DNA of 48,386 nucleotides from Bacteroidaceae bacterium (GCA_024401305.1 JAKSLI010000021.1:1-48386), one strand, 5' to 3'. Counted from the first letter of the stretch, positions 7,476 to 15,048 are shown. Numbers and translations are program-made. Notes: a model not told the origin generated them from the letters alone.

Positions 7476-9626
7476 ATGTACAACAATTACAATTTCAAGC
7501 GTGATGTGCTCCGTTTCAAGCACTTCTCTCGCAAGGGTTATGCACTCTTTGCGTGTCTTGGACGAGTTGTTCTTGTTGGCGTGCTCTCGGTTGCCACACT
7601 GCAGAATGCGAAGGCTTCTGGCATAAGCATCGAGACTTACCGCGCTGACAACGACACTATTCCTACCGACCGCGAGTTCGACCTCAGCGAAGTGGAGGTG
7701 TCAGGCACACGCGCACCGCTGTCTGCTGGACAAGCGGCGAGAATGGTAACTGTACTGCGTGCACAAGACATTCAGGGTGCCGCGGTGCAAAGTGTTAACG
7801 ACTTACTCAAGCTCTGCGTTGGAGTAGATGTAAGGCAACGCGCACCAATGGGTGCTCAAACGGATATCTCCATGCGAGGGGGCACTAGCGAACATATCGC
7901 TATACTGCTTGACGGTATCTGTATTTCTGACCCTCAGACAGGGCATAATGCTCTCGACCTCCCAATCCAACTTTCGCAAATAGAACGCATTGAAGTTCTC
8001 GAAGGACCTGCCGCCAGAGTCTATGGTGCGCAGTCGCTGCTTGGTGCAATAAATATTGTGACCAAGAACCCCCTAACCCCCCAAGGGGGAACTTCCAATA
8101 GTCTTGCGGATGTATTCCTTGAAGGTGGTTCCTACGGCTATCTGAACGCCGGTGGTGTCCTTAATGCTCCTGTCATTGCCGAGCGCCTTACCAATTCCGT
8201 CAGCGGTTCCTACGCTCGTTCCGATGGTTTCAACCGTTCCAAGGCTAACCATCTCAACAACGACTACGAGGGTGGCAAGCTTTTCTATCAAGGCAGCTAT
8301 TCCTTCAATCCATCAGTCAAAAGTAATAAAAACCTCCCCCTTGGGGGGAAAGAGGGGGTCATATCTTGGAACCTCGGCTATGCCCAAAAGTGTTGGGGGT
8401 CAAGCACTTCCTACGGTCTTGGCAGCGACGAGCAGTACGAGCGCACTCGTAAGATGTACGCATCTGTATCAGGTAATTTTGCCCTTGGCAAGAACATCCA
8501 TATCAAGCCGGCTGCTTACTGGCAGCGCAACAACGACTGGTACAAATGGGTTCGTGCTACGAGCAGACCGAACATCAATCGCACGGATGTTTTCGGAGCC
8601 AACCTGAACGTATGGTTCGACTGGGCATTGGGTCGCACAACGGCTGGTTATGAAATCAAGAACGAGGACCTTCTCAGCGGTAATCTCGGCGAACCAATCG
8701 AACCAACCCACAAGATTCCAGGCACGGAAGATCGCTACTACGACCACGGTCTCAATCGCACAAACCACTCATGGCACCTTGAGCATAATGTTGTTTACAA
8801 AAACCTCACCGTATCTGCCGGTTTGATGGCTCTGCGCAACACATGGAACGACATGCCATATCATGTATATCCGGGCATTGACGCCGCCTATCAGTTGGGC
8901 AGCAATTGGAAGGTTTATGCTTCATGGAACACATCCATGCGCCTGCCAACATACACCGAACTATACTACAAGGTTGACGGACACCTTGCCGACAAGAACC
9001 TCTTGCCAGAGGAGATGTCAGCATTCGAGATTGGTACGAAATACGCATCACGCTTCGGTCAGTCATCAATTTCGCTCTACAAGCACAACGGAACGAACAT
9101 GATCGACTGGATTCTTGACACCAACCTCCCAAAGGATGACCAAGTTTGGTCATCCGTAAACCACACCAAGCTCGACAGCTACGGCGTTGAACTTAACAGC
9201 CGTTGGAACATGCGTCAGGTTCTCCCATCGCAGCGTCTGCTCAAGACCCTCTCTTTCGGCTACAGCTACATCCATCAGGAGCAGAAGGAGAACGCAGCCG
9301 GAATCCTCTCGCGCTACACTCTTGAATACCTCCGAAACAAGGCTGTTGCCGGCGCGGTACTCTCCCTCGTCGAGAACACATGCATGAATCTCGACCTCTC
9401 ACTCAACTGGCGTTATCAGGATCGTATCGGAAGCTACACCAACGCAGCAGGCGAACTCAAGAAATACTCGCCATATTCAGTCTTCGATGCCCGCCTCGAC
9501 TGCAAGATGAAGCACTACGGACTCTATCTTGAGATGAACAACATCTTCAACAAGAGCTACATGGATTACGGCAACGTCATCCAACCAGGCACTTGGTTCA
9601 TCGCAGGCGTGAAGGTTACGCTGTAA
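7476..9626 (+). CDS. TonB-dependent outer-membrane receptor, BtuB-like
   Basis: 716 residues from ATG 7476; the upstream ATG at 7407 would add 23 non-conserved residues, so I prefer the later start. A hydrophobic signal peptide ends near residue 47 (ATLQNAKA). The plug domain follows (VNDLLKLCVGVDVRQRAPMG, then RIEVLEGPAARVYGAQSLLGAINIVTKN), then a 22-strand type barrel ending FIAGVKVTL. The plug resembles BtuB/FepA-like receptors, so a cobalamin-like or metal-chelate substrate is possible, but no cobalamin riboswitch fits in the short upstream spacer. Two palindromic repeats are inserted in frame (about residues 198-206 and 286-295). A strong terminator follows at 9651. Confidence 0.88.
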   Translation: MYNNYNFKRDVLRFKHFSRKGYALFACLGRVVLVGVLSVATLQNAKASGISIETYRADNDTIPTDREFDLSEVEVSGTRAPLSAGQAARMVTVLRAQDIQGAAVQSVNDLLKLCVGVDVRQRAPMGAQTDISMRGGTSEHIAILLDGICISDPQTGHNALDLPIQLSQIERIEVLEGPAARVYGAQSLLGAINIVTKNPLTPQGGTSNSLADVFLEGGSYGYLNAGGVLNAPVIAERLTNSVSGSYARSDGFNRSKANHLNNDYEGGKLFYQGSYSFNPSVKSNKNLPLGGKEGVISWNLGYAQKCWGSSTSYGLGSDEQYERTRKMYASVSGNFALGKNIHIKPAAYWQRNNDWYKWVRATSRPNINRTDVFGANLNVWFDWALGRTTAGYEIKNEDLLSGNLGEPIEPTHKIPGTEDRYYDHGLNRTNHSWHLEHNVVYKNLTVSAGLMALRNTWNDMPYHVYPGIDAAYQLGSNWKVYASWNTSMRLPTYTELYYKVDGHLADKNLLPEEMSAFEIGTKYASRFGQSSISLYKHNGTNMIDWILDTNLPKDDQVWSSVNHTKLDSYGVELNSRWNMRQVLPSQRLLKTLSFGYSYIHQEQKENAAGILSRYTLEYLRNKAVAGAVLSLVENTCMNLDLSLNWRYQDRIGSYTNAAGELKKYSPYSVFDARLDCKMKHYGLYLEMNNIFNKSYMDYGNVIQPGTWFIAGVKVTL
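8067..8093. repeat. palindromic C/G repeat inserted in frame in the TonB receptor, copy 1
   Basis: CCCCCTAACCCCCCAAGGGG plus a final G and A, with a CCCCC-CAA-GGGGG hairpin core. It is read in frame as NPLTPQGGTS, between the end of the plug domain and the first barrel strand. The inverted relative is at 8331-8360. Confidence 0.8.
8331..8360. repeat. palindromic C/G repeat inserted in frame in the TonB receptor, copy 2 (inverted)
   Basis: CTCCCCCTTGGGGGGAAAGA followed by GGGGGTC. Its reverse complement matches copy 1 across the CCCCCCAAGGGGG core and the flanking CCCCCT. It is in frame, read as NLPLGGKEGV, in what should be a loop between barrel strands. Confidence 0.8.
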
Positions 9627-9650
9627 AGCAACCTCCATAAAACAAAATTT

Positions 9651-9685
9651 GCACAAAGGGGTCAGACCCTTTTGTGCATTTTTTT
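9651..9685 (+). terminator. terminator after the TonB receptor
   Basis: GCACAAAGGGGTC pairs with GACCCTTTTGTGC around a single-base loop, with one G-T pair, followed by a T-tract. A nearly identical hairpin follows the HU gene at 10631-10657. Confidence 0.9.
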
Positions 9686-9703
9686 ATTGTCTTCTACTTA
9701 TAA

Positions 9704-10042
9704 TTTGAGAATGATATACGATTAGGCACAAAGTCAAAGAAAAATAAGGATTTATGGTAAGATTTCTGTTAGATTTAAGGTGAGATTCAAGCGAAGCGCC
9801 TTTTAAAATCTCGTTCTAAAAAAATTTATGCATGATTTATGGAAAGATATCTTCGTTAGGATTTAAATCTCACGTAAATCTTGTTATAAATCTCGCGTAA
9901 ATGGATTGGGAGTATTTATTTTGAGGCGTCGCGTTGCTCCTTGAATCTTACCTTAAATCTAACATAAATCCATCTATAAATCTTTTATATCATTCTGTCC
10001 AAATAAAAACATAATTGTGCCAAATAGTATATTATTTCCTAT
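9704..10042. mobile_element. inverted-repeat composite element, copy A (non-coding)
   Basis: A 339-bp non-coding block with imperfect 28-bp terminal inverted repeats (9704-9731 and 10015-10042; about 20 of 28 match). ATATACGATTAGGCACAA at 9714-9731 is identical to the left end of copy B at 45537-45554. Inside are two opposed arrays of AGATTT-type repeats of about 12 bp (9748-9790 and 9941-9985), each ending inward in a GC-rich segment (AAGCGAAGCGCC at 9789-9800; GAGGCGTCGCGTTGCTCC at 9923-9940). The block can fold as one long imperfect hairpin. It accounts for most of the 583-bp gap between the receptor and HU genes. No transposase is present. Confidence 0.65.
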
Positions 10043-10060
10043 AAATTTCTCCCTATTTTC

Positions 10061-10092
10061 CTTGCGTATTTCATAAAATTTTCGTACCTTTG
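10061..10092 (+). promoter_or_regulatory. promoter of the HU-family gene
   Basis: CTTG at 10061-10064, 20 nt, then TACCTTTG at 10085-10092. It gives a leader of about 110 nt rich in CACA and ACAACAACA, with no Shine-Dalgarno site before the ATG at 10210. Confidence 0.7.
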
Positions 10093-10209
10093 CATACAGA
10101 AAGTTCGAAGCCTCACACACAACAACATTCTTTTTTTTCACACAACAACCAGACTCCAAGCCTCGTTCCGGGTCCGCTGGAAACAGCGTTAAAAGGGGGC
10201 ACAACAACA

Positions 10210-10614
10210 ATGTCACAGATTCGTTACGTTAAGTACCAGAACAAGTCCCAGATGGAAGGCGTCTCTGGTAAGTGGTATCTCAAGGTGAAGCACACTGAGA
10301 CCATCGAACTCCCTGAGCTTGCAAAGCACATGGCTGCTCACAACACCAGTTTTTCTCGCGGTCAGATCCTCGGTATCCTCACCGACATGACCGATTGCAT
10401 GCGCGAGATGATGCTCGACGGAAAGAAGATCAAGCTCTCTGACCTCGCCATCTTCTCTATCGGCGTTCATTGCAAGGGTGCAGACAAGGCCGAGAACGCT
10501 ACACCAGCCAACATCGTCGGCGTACACTTCAACGCCCAGGGCACTGGCGAGAACGCTTCTTCAGCCATCTTCGAGAAAGTCCGCTTCAAGGAGCAGGATG
10601 AGTACTCGGTGTAA
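10210..10614 (+). CDS. HU/IHF-family DNA-binding protein (HU-HIG type)
   Basis: 134 residues from ATG 10210 (MSQIRYVKYQNKSQMEG). The reading frame is open upstream to 10090 but crosses the leader, so the later start is right. The DNABII fold is seen in ELAKHMAAHNTSFSRGQILGILTDMTDCMREMMLDGKKIKLSDLAIFSIGV. The N-terminal extension (KWYLKVKHTETIEL) is typical of the Bacteroidetes HU-HIG subfamily. It should be a small nucleoid protein that bends DNA. It lies between an inverted-repeat element and a mobile-type primase/helicase pair, but its own promoter and terminators make it an independent unit. Confidence 0.85.
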   Translation: MSQIRYVKYQNKSQMEGVSGKWYLKVKHTETIELPELAKHMAAHNTSFSRGQILGILTDMTDCMREMMLDGKKIKLSDLAIFSIGVHCKGADKAENATPANIVGVHFNAQGTGENASSAIFEKVRFKEQDEYSV

Positions 10615-10630
10615 AACCGAAGCTAAAATT

Positions 10631-10657
10631 GCACAAAGGGGTCTGACCCTTTTGTGC
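10631..10657 (+). terminator. terminator-like hairpin after the HU gene
   Basis: GCACAAAGGGGTC against GACCCTTTTGTGC, the same hairpin as at 9651-9677 except for one loop base. There is no T-tract after this copy. Confidence 0.75.
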
Positions 10658-10683
10658 AAATCCTACCAAAACTCACAACGAAT

Positions 10684-10720
10684 ATACCCCAAATACGACC
10701 TGTATTTGGGGTATTTTTAT
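10684..10720 (+). terminator. strong terminator after the HU gene
   Basis: A perfect 13-bp stem, ATACCCCAAATAC against GTATTTGGGGTAT, with a GACCT loop followed by TTTTAT. Confidence 0.9.
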
Positions 10721-10760
10721 TGGCTGTTTGGGTGCTTTTTGGTGCGAGTTCCTATGCTAT

Positions 10761-10897
10761 AGGGTGATAGATGATAGATGAATTCCTTGCAGTTGTAGAA
10801 ATATTTAAATAATTGCAGATTACAATGAGTTTAAGAAGAAGTCAATTATTTAATATATTACTTTTCCTATATGGATTTACCTATCATCTATCACCCT
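10761..10897. repeat. 137-bp element with perfect 17-bp terminal inverted repeats
   Basis: AGGGTGATAGATGATAG at 10761-10777 is the exact reverse complement of 10881-10897. The interior is AT-rich and non-coding. It ends 9 bp before the 3' end of the VapE-like gene. The outer T-tract after the right repeat could let it act as a terminator. Confidence 0.7.
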
Positions 10898-10906
10898 TTT
10901 TAGAGT

Positions 10907-12463
10907 TTAGAATGGAATGTCCTGCTCTTGAGGAGTAAGAATTTCGCTTGCATCCTGCTTCTGCTCTACTTTCAGAGTCTCGATATCAACTCTGCTTACA
11001 AGATACTTGTATCCATTCTTTGTGCGTTTAGTATCAAAGCCAAGTCTCTTCATGGCCTTGCCTATATTGACAGCCTTATAGTCACCGCCATGGAATCCAT
11101 GGGCTACGAGTTCCTGCTGTATCTCGCCGGAAGATATTGCGATAATATCCATGTCTGAAGATGGCAGACGATAGAAAGTTCTCAACACTTCCATGCAGTC
11201 ATTAGGCTCCATGTAGTCTTTGTCGTGCTCCGTGATGGCAATACTGTCCTCCCGAGTAGGCTTTGGATTGTAACCATTCTTTATGAGATACAGTGCCTGA
11301 GCGTAAGCACCCTCGTAATTCAGTGGATAGTCGCTGAGGTTCTTTGTTCCGACGATGTCGATGCCCACATATCGGCGACTTCCTTCCGGATCACGAATGA
11401 ATCGCTTCTGGTTAGTGGCTGCAATGAGAGATGCCTTACGCTTACGATGCTCACGGTTGTGTCCATACGAATCTCGTTCGTAGCTGGAACTGGAAGTAAT
11501 GGCATATTTGTAGGCATCACTCTTCTTGTCACTGCCAAAGGAGAACTCGTCAAGGAAGAGCATAGCCATCTCGGACAAAGAGATTACAAAGTCCTTATCC
11601 ACCTTAGCCGTTGGATTGACATTATACTGATACTCACGCAGTTCAGGTGGCAGGATTCTGTTTATCAGGTAGGTCTTACCAATGTGTTGCTCACCGCAGA
11701 ACACAGGTACTATCGAATTATCGTCTGTTAATCCAAGCCATAACTGGTTCATGCCGACAAACCATTTCTTGAATATTGTATCATAGAATTCCGTTTCCTC
11801 TGGATTTCCGAACTCTATATGTCCGACAAAGAAGTCCCTGATATAGTCAGGGTCTGTATCAGGATTCCAAGGAGTCAGATGGCTGTAATAATCCTTGAAA
11901 GGGTCAAAGTCCTGCACATAGTCCTTGCTTTGTAGCAATGCAATAAGGAGCTTGTCAGTAGCCTTGATGCCTTCCTCTATCATACGGCAGAGGAATGTAG
12001 AGCGGTCACGGTCTTTTACTGGCACCCATTTGTCTCCATCCAGCATCTCTGCGCGGTTAGTCCAGATGTTGAAACGGAGCTTTGCGTATCGGTTCAGAGC
12101 TTCCTTCATCTGTTCCATAACATTCACTTTCTCTGCCTTTTCACCCTTCTGGCTTGGACGTCCTACAGGCATACTTGTGTCAATGCCATGACTCTTTGCC
12201 AGACTCATGAGCGTACCGAGGCTGACAAGCTGCTTGCTTGTCTTCATGCAGTAGTCGAATTTCTGGTCGCATTCGGCATGGTCATAACCAGGATATTGTT
12301 GGCAGATGAGGTGATAACTGCTGCGTGCCTCCTCGCCAAGCGAGGTGCAGGCAAAGGTAATGTTTATCCAATCTGCATGATCGGATGTGATGTCAACATG
12401 ACCGTCACTGATGCGCTGAGCCACAACCTGTAGCTTGCGCAAGTCTTTTTCGTTGTTTGTCAT
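10907..12463 (-). CDS. VapE-like AAA+ helicase/primase-associated protein
   Basis: 518 residues from ATG 12463 (MTNNEKDLRKLQVVAQ). The central domain carries a Walker A motif (CGEQHIGKTYL), a Walker B-like MLFLDEF and a downstream AATNQKRF...GSRRY segment. That pattern is seen in virulence-associated E (VapE) proteins, which are superfamily 3-like replication helicases of phages, satellites and mobile elements. The C-terminal ~100 residues look like a winged-helix region (EIQQELVAHGFHGGDYKAVNIGKAMKRLGF). The start overlaps the stop of the upstream BT4734-type gene by one base (TAATG), so the two are translationally coupled. No integrase or capsid gene is nearby, suggesting a domesticated or remnant replication module. 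Confidence 0.8.
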   Translation of the reverse strand: MTNNEKDLRKLQVVAQRISDGHVDITSDHADWINITFACTSLGEEARSSYHLICQQYPGYDHAECDQKFDYCMKTSKQLVSLGTLMSLAKSHGIDTSMPVGRPSQKGEKAEKVNVMEQMKEALNRYAKLRFNIWTNRAEMLDGDKWVPVKDRDRSTFLCRMIEEGIKATDKLLIALLQSKDYVQDFDPFKDYYSHLTPWNPDTDPDYIRDFFVGHIEFGNPEETEFYDTIFKKWFVGMNQLWLGLTDDNSIVPVFCGEQHIGKTYLINRILPPELREYQYNVNPTAKVDKDFVISLSEMAMLFLDEFSFGSDKKSDAYKYAITSSSSYERDSYGHNREHRKRKASLIAATNQKRFIRDPEGSRRYVGIDIVGTKNLSDYPLNYEGAYAQALYLIKNGYNPKPTREDSIAITEHDKDYMEPNDCMEVLRTFYRLPSSDMDIIAISSGEIQQELVAHGFHGGDYKAVNIGKAMKRLGFDTKRTKNGYKYLVSRVDIETLKVEQKQDASEILTPQEQDIPF

Positions 12464-13134
12464 TATTTTATTGTATTTGATTTCTTGAACATTGGATTGA
12501 TATAACACTCAGGATCGTATGGCAGATAGCAAGCACGACCGATGTCAGAACCGGAATCGTCAACAAGTACTCCGTACTCGAACAGCACATACTTACGAAC
12601 CTCAAGGTACATGTCCCTATGACTTATCTGCTGCCATTGTTCTGGAACTACAGCGATGTTCTTCAGTCCGTCACCACGAGGAGATGTAAAGCAAAGAGCA
12701 GACACAAGCCATGTGTCTTTGGTTATTTGCGATTTGATACGCTCCACATCCTCTTTTGTGCCGAGATGGTCAAGGTCAATGGTCACAAACATACTTCTCT
12801 CCAAGATGCTATCAGCCTTACGATAGTGGAAAATGCCACTGAAGGTTGCTATCTCGAAGTTAAGTTTCTTGAACCGTTGCTCAGCATCGTTCTCCTGCTT
12901 CGTAGGATTCTTGATGTCGGCACGTTTGTTGACCAGTTCACGAATGCCTTCCGTGGCATCCGTTGCCGCATTACTTGTTATGTACGCGAAGGCATCCAGG
13001 ATTGTCCACGATGGCTCTGACGGATGCACACTGAGCACCGCCTGTCCTTTCTTGTTGATGTACCCTTTTGGGTAGTGGGAGAACCGCATATCTGTAATGC
13101 GAGTTCCGCTGATGGAGATTTTTGCGAGTTTCAT
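12463..13134 (-). CDS. BT4734/BF3469-type (VirE N-terminal) primase-like domain protein
   Basis: 223 residues, matching the BT4734-like N-terminal domain often joined to or placed before VapE helicases in Bacteroidetes. A conserved acidic segment MFVTIDLDHLG sits near residue 115. SALCFTSPRGDGLKNIAVVP and DDSGSDIGRACYLPYDPECY follow, as in archaeo-eukaryotic primase-like folds. It probably supplies priming for the helicase encoded next, sharing the TAATG junction. A consensus promoter lies about 155 nt upstream. Confidence 0.75.
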   Translation of the reverse strand: MKLAKISISGTRITDMRFSHYPKGYINKKGQAVLSVHPSEPSWTILDAFAYITSNAATDATEGIRELVNKRADIKNPTKQENDAEQRFKKLNFEIATFSGIFHYRKADSILERSMFVTIDLDHLGTKEDVERIKSQITKDTWLVSALCFTSPRGDGLKNIAVVPEQWQQISHRDMYLEVRKYVLFEYGVLVDDSGSDIGRACYLPYDPECYINPMFKKSNTIK

Positions 13135-13289
13135 AGACTTCTATATTTAATTTGTTTTATTATCATTTATGAATAGCAGCAGGAACTGCGAGAGGTTTAC
13201 TTTTGCCATTGTTGCTCCCATAACGTAATATATGCTTGAATGGTTGCAATAGGGCACAAAAAAATGCGCCAAGTATTTTTTACTCAGCG

Positions 13290-13320
13290 CAAAATTACGA
13301 CATTGTCAACATTTTGCCAA
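13290..13320 (-). promoter_or_regulatory. promoter of the primase/VapE operon
   Basis: On the minus strand TTGG, 19 nt, then TAATTTTG (13297-13290). The leader to the ATG at 13134 is about 155 nt. Confidence 0.65.
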
Positions 13321-13326
13321 TACTTA

Positions 13327-13374
13327 GGTGTTAGTGTTTGGTGTTAGTATTTTGCACTAACACCAACTAACACC
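13327..13374. promoter_or_regulatory. inverted array of four GGTGTTAG copies
   Basis: Two GGTGTTAG copies on the plus strand face two CTAACACC copies, separated by TATTTTGCA. It sits directly upstream of the primase/VapE promoter and just after the stop of the 409-residue gene. It could be a terminator for the latter, an operator, or both. Confidence 0.55.
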
Positions 13375-13385
13375 AGAAATCTGCG

Positions 13386-14615
13386 TTATTTTCTGTATTC
13401 TAAAAGGTAATGCATCAAACCACATTCCTTCAAAAGCTCATTTAGTTTGTCAATTTCATTTCCATGATCTCGTTTGGTGAGATTGTGAATGTTGCGGTAA
13501 ATTGTAGTCTGGACAGCATTGGCATCATCATTGGTCAACATTGCTATAACTTGTATCAATTTACTTTTGTTGCCAGCGAATGTACTGAAATCTTTAATTC
13601 CCAGCACTTTCAAGGCTAAGTTTATCCTAACCCTTCTCTTTAAATCAGAAGAGAAAGCTGAGAGGTCTTCAAGTTCTACTTCAAGTTCTTCATTATAAGC
13701 ATCATGGTCTTCATTGATACGAGATTTCATTCCTTCCATTTCCTTGTTAGGCGTAGCCACTTTATTATCTGGTAAATTAGAAGGCAGTTTCTCCTGTATC
13801 CATCCCTCCAACCGTCTTATGCCTTTTATTGTAAGTTTGTATCCATTATCACACGATGCAGGTTCTTTGACCAATCCATCGTCAATCATCTCTTTTATGA
13901 TAGCGTCAAAATAATCGGTGTCTAAATCTTCGGGCTGTCCCCAATGCTCTTTGTTGTCAGATAGCCATTTCCAAACGATTATCTCGTATTCATTTACTTC
14001 GAAGAATCGTAACCATTTATCTACATTTTCTTCTCTTCTACGTTGTTCCTCTTCCCACAATTCTTCTTCTGCACTCATGTTCCTCACATAGTTGTAGTCT
14101 TTGCACAACGTCTCGTTTTCAAACGCGCCTTCAATGGCGTTCTGAAGTCTTGGTATGAACATCTGTAGAGTTGAGTTGGTTATATTGTTGATTATGGGAT
14201 CTAACAATAGCGAATAGTCACGCTCCTCGTTAAACAGTTCTATGCATTTAAGGATTGCAATTGAATAAAAAAACAATACTTCTAACTCATTTCTATGTTG
14301 ATTTTCGGTCAATTGGGTAAATCCTTCTAATCCATAGTATCCATCATGTCCTCTCTTGGTCATAGTGTATGAGGCCAAATCATCATAGAGAAATTGTGCA
14401 TGTGTATCTAAGATTCTGTCAGGATGTTTGCTTTGCAATAGCGTCTTCACAAATTCCTTTGCATCTTCCCAGTTCTCCACTTTGGTAGTTTTCTTATGTA
14501 CATTATTATCAATAAAATCAGCAATTGGAGAAATAGTAAGAAACAATGATTCTTCATCAAGAAACTGCTCAAGCTTCTTCATCGCGTCTTCTTTAGAATA
14601 TAATTTAAATGACAT
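13386..14615 (-). CDS. unknown protein with winged-helix-like region (409 aa)
   Basis: I do not recognise this protein as a whole. It is soluble, acidic, and has no signal peptide. Residues ~205-285 (KWLSDNKEHWG...IIKEMIDDGLVKEP...GYKLTIKGIRRLEGW) look like a winged-helix DNA-binding region. The last ~75 residues (NKSKLIQVIAMLTNDDANAVQTT...IDKLNELLKECGL) resemble the C-terminal segment of RteC-like and other mobile-element proteins of Bacteroidetes. It is divergent from the structured leader and methyltransferase, with back-to-back promoters, so it may regulate or belong to that system. The start (ATG 14615) follows a promoter at 14653. Confidence 0.55.
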   Translation of the reverse strand: MSFKLYSKEDAMKKLEQFLDEESLFLTISPIADFIDNNVHKKTTKVENWEDAKEFVKTLLQSKHPDRILDTHAQFLYDDLASYTMTKRGHDGYYGLEGFTQLTENQHRNELEVLFFYSIAILKCIELFNEERDYSLLLDPIINNITNSTLQMFIPRLQNAIEGAFENETLCKDYNYVRNMSAEEELWEEEQRRREENVDKWLRFFEVNEYEIIVWKWLSDNKEHWGQPEDLDTDYFDAIIKEMIDDGLVKEPASCDNGYKLTIKGIRRLEGWIQEKLPSNLPDNKVATPNKEMEGMKSRINEDHDAYNEELEVELEDLSAFSSDLKRRVRINLALKVLGIKDFSTFAGNKSKLIQVIAMLTNDDANAVQTTIYRNIHNLTKRDHGNEIDKLNELLKECGLMHYLLEYRK

Positions 14616-14652
14616 AAATCTTTTTGTTAATTAAATGTGCTTTAACTGCCTA

Positions 14653-14684
14653 CAAAGGTACATATATTTAACCATATTATCAAA
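14653..14684 (-). promoter_or_regulatory. promoter of the 409-residue gene
   Basis: The minus strand has TACCTTTG (14660-14653), with a TTG about 20 nt upstream in a T-run. It is divergent from the promoter at 14700. Confidence 0.6.
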
Positions 14685-14699
14685 AAAACAGCGCTATTT

Positions 14700-14730
14700 T
14701 TTGATAAAATCAGTTTTTCTTGTAACTTTG
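14700..14730 (+). promoter_or_regulatory. consensus promoter of the leader RNA / methyltransferase operon
   Basis: TTTG at 14700-14703, exactly 19 nt, then TAACTTTG at 14723-14730. Transcription should start near 14737, leaving a leader of about 310 nt before the methyltransferase ATG. Confidence 0.85.
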
Positions 14731-14736
14731 CAGAGC

Positions 14737-15048
14737 ATAAGCAGAGGAATCTGCTTGCAGACATACGAAAATAGCATTGACTATTATTTGCGTTCTCCTG
14801 AAAAGCCTGGAAACTTTTGATCGGAATAAGAGCACAAACTAATAGCAGTTAGGCACACCTCTGGGACAACTGGGAGTGTTGCCTCTTCACCCATATATGG
14901 TACAATGTTTACGCTTAGGGCGTGAGCATTTCTTATAGGGTGAAGGAGGTTTCATTCCAGGCTGCCTCGGAGAACGCATAAGAAGGTTCATGCCCTTCTT
15001 GTGTTCTTACGTGAGTGATAGGTCGGTGCATAATGACAACCTATCATT
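14737..15048 (+). ncRNA. candidate structured leader RNA upstream of the methyltransferase
   Basis: Between a perfect promoter and the ATG at 15049 there is no gene, but there are several clear hairpins. These are AAGCAGA/TCTGCTT with a GGAA loop (14739-14756); a long imperfect hairpin 14851-14884; CTTCACCC/GGGTGAAG (14885-14892 with 14938-14945, which can extend by CCTC/GAGG into bases of the previous hairpin); GAACGCATAAGAAGG/CCTTCTTGTGTTC (14972-15006); and TGATAGGT/ACCTATCA (15016-15046) ending 2 nt before the ATG. A nine-codon upstream ORF (ATG 15033, stop 15060-15062) overlaps the start. It resembles no tmRNA, RNase P RNA or riboswitch that I know. It could be a leader, an independent RNA, or both. 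Confidence 0.55.

Noticed and set aside
10090-10209. 40-residue N-terminal extension of the HU-family protein
   Set aside because: It starts at the promoter -7 box and is low-complexity leader sequence; homologues begin near MSQIRYV.
14635-14820. 61-codon plus-strand frame before the methyltransferase
   Set aside because: It spans the promoter and the first hairpin of the leader and resembles no protein.
14737-15048. tmRNA, RNase P RNA or SRP RNA as identity of the leader
   Set aside because: There is no tRNA-like end or ANNYALAA-type tag frame, none of the conserved RNase P core sequence, and no SRP GGAA-containing tetraloop domain in the right context.
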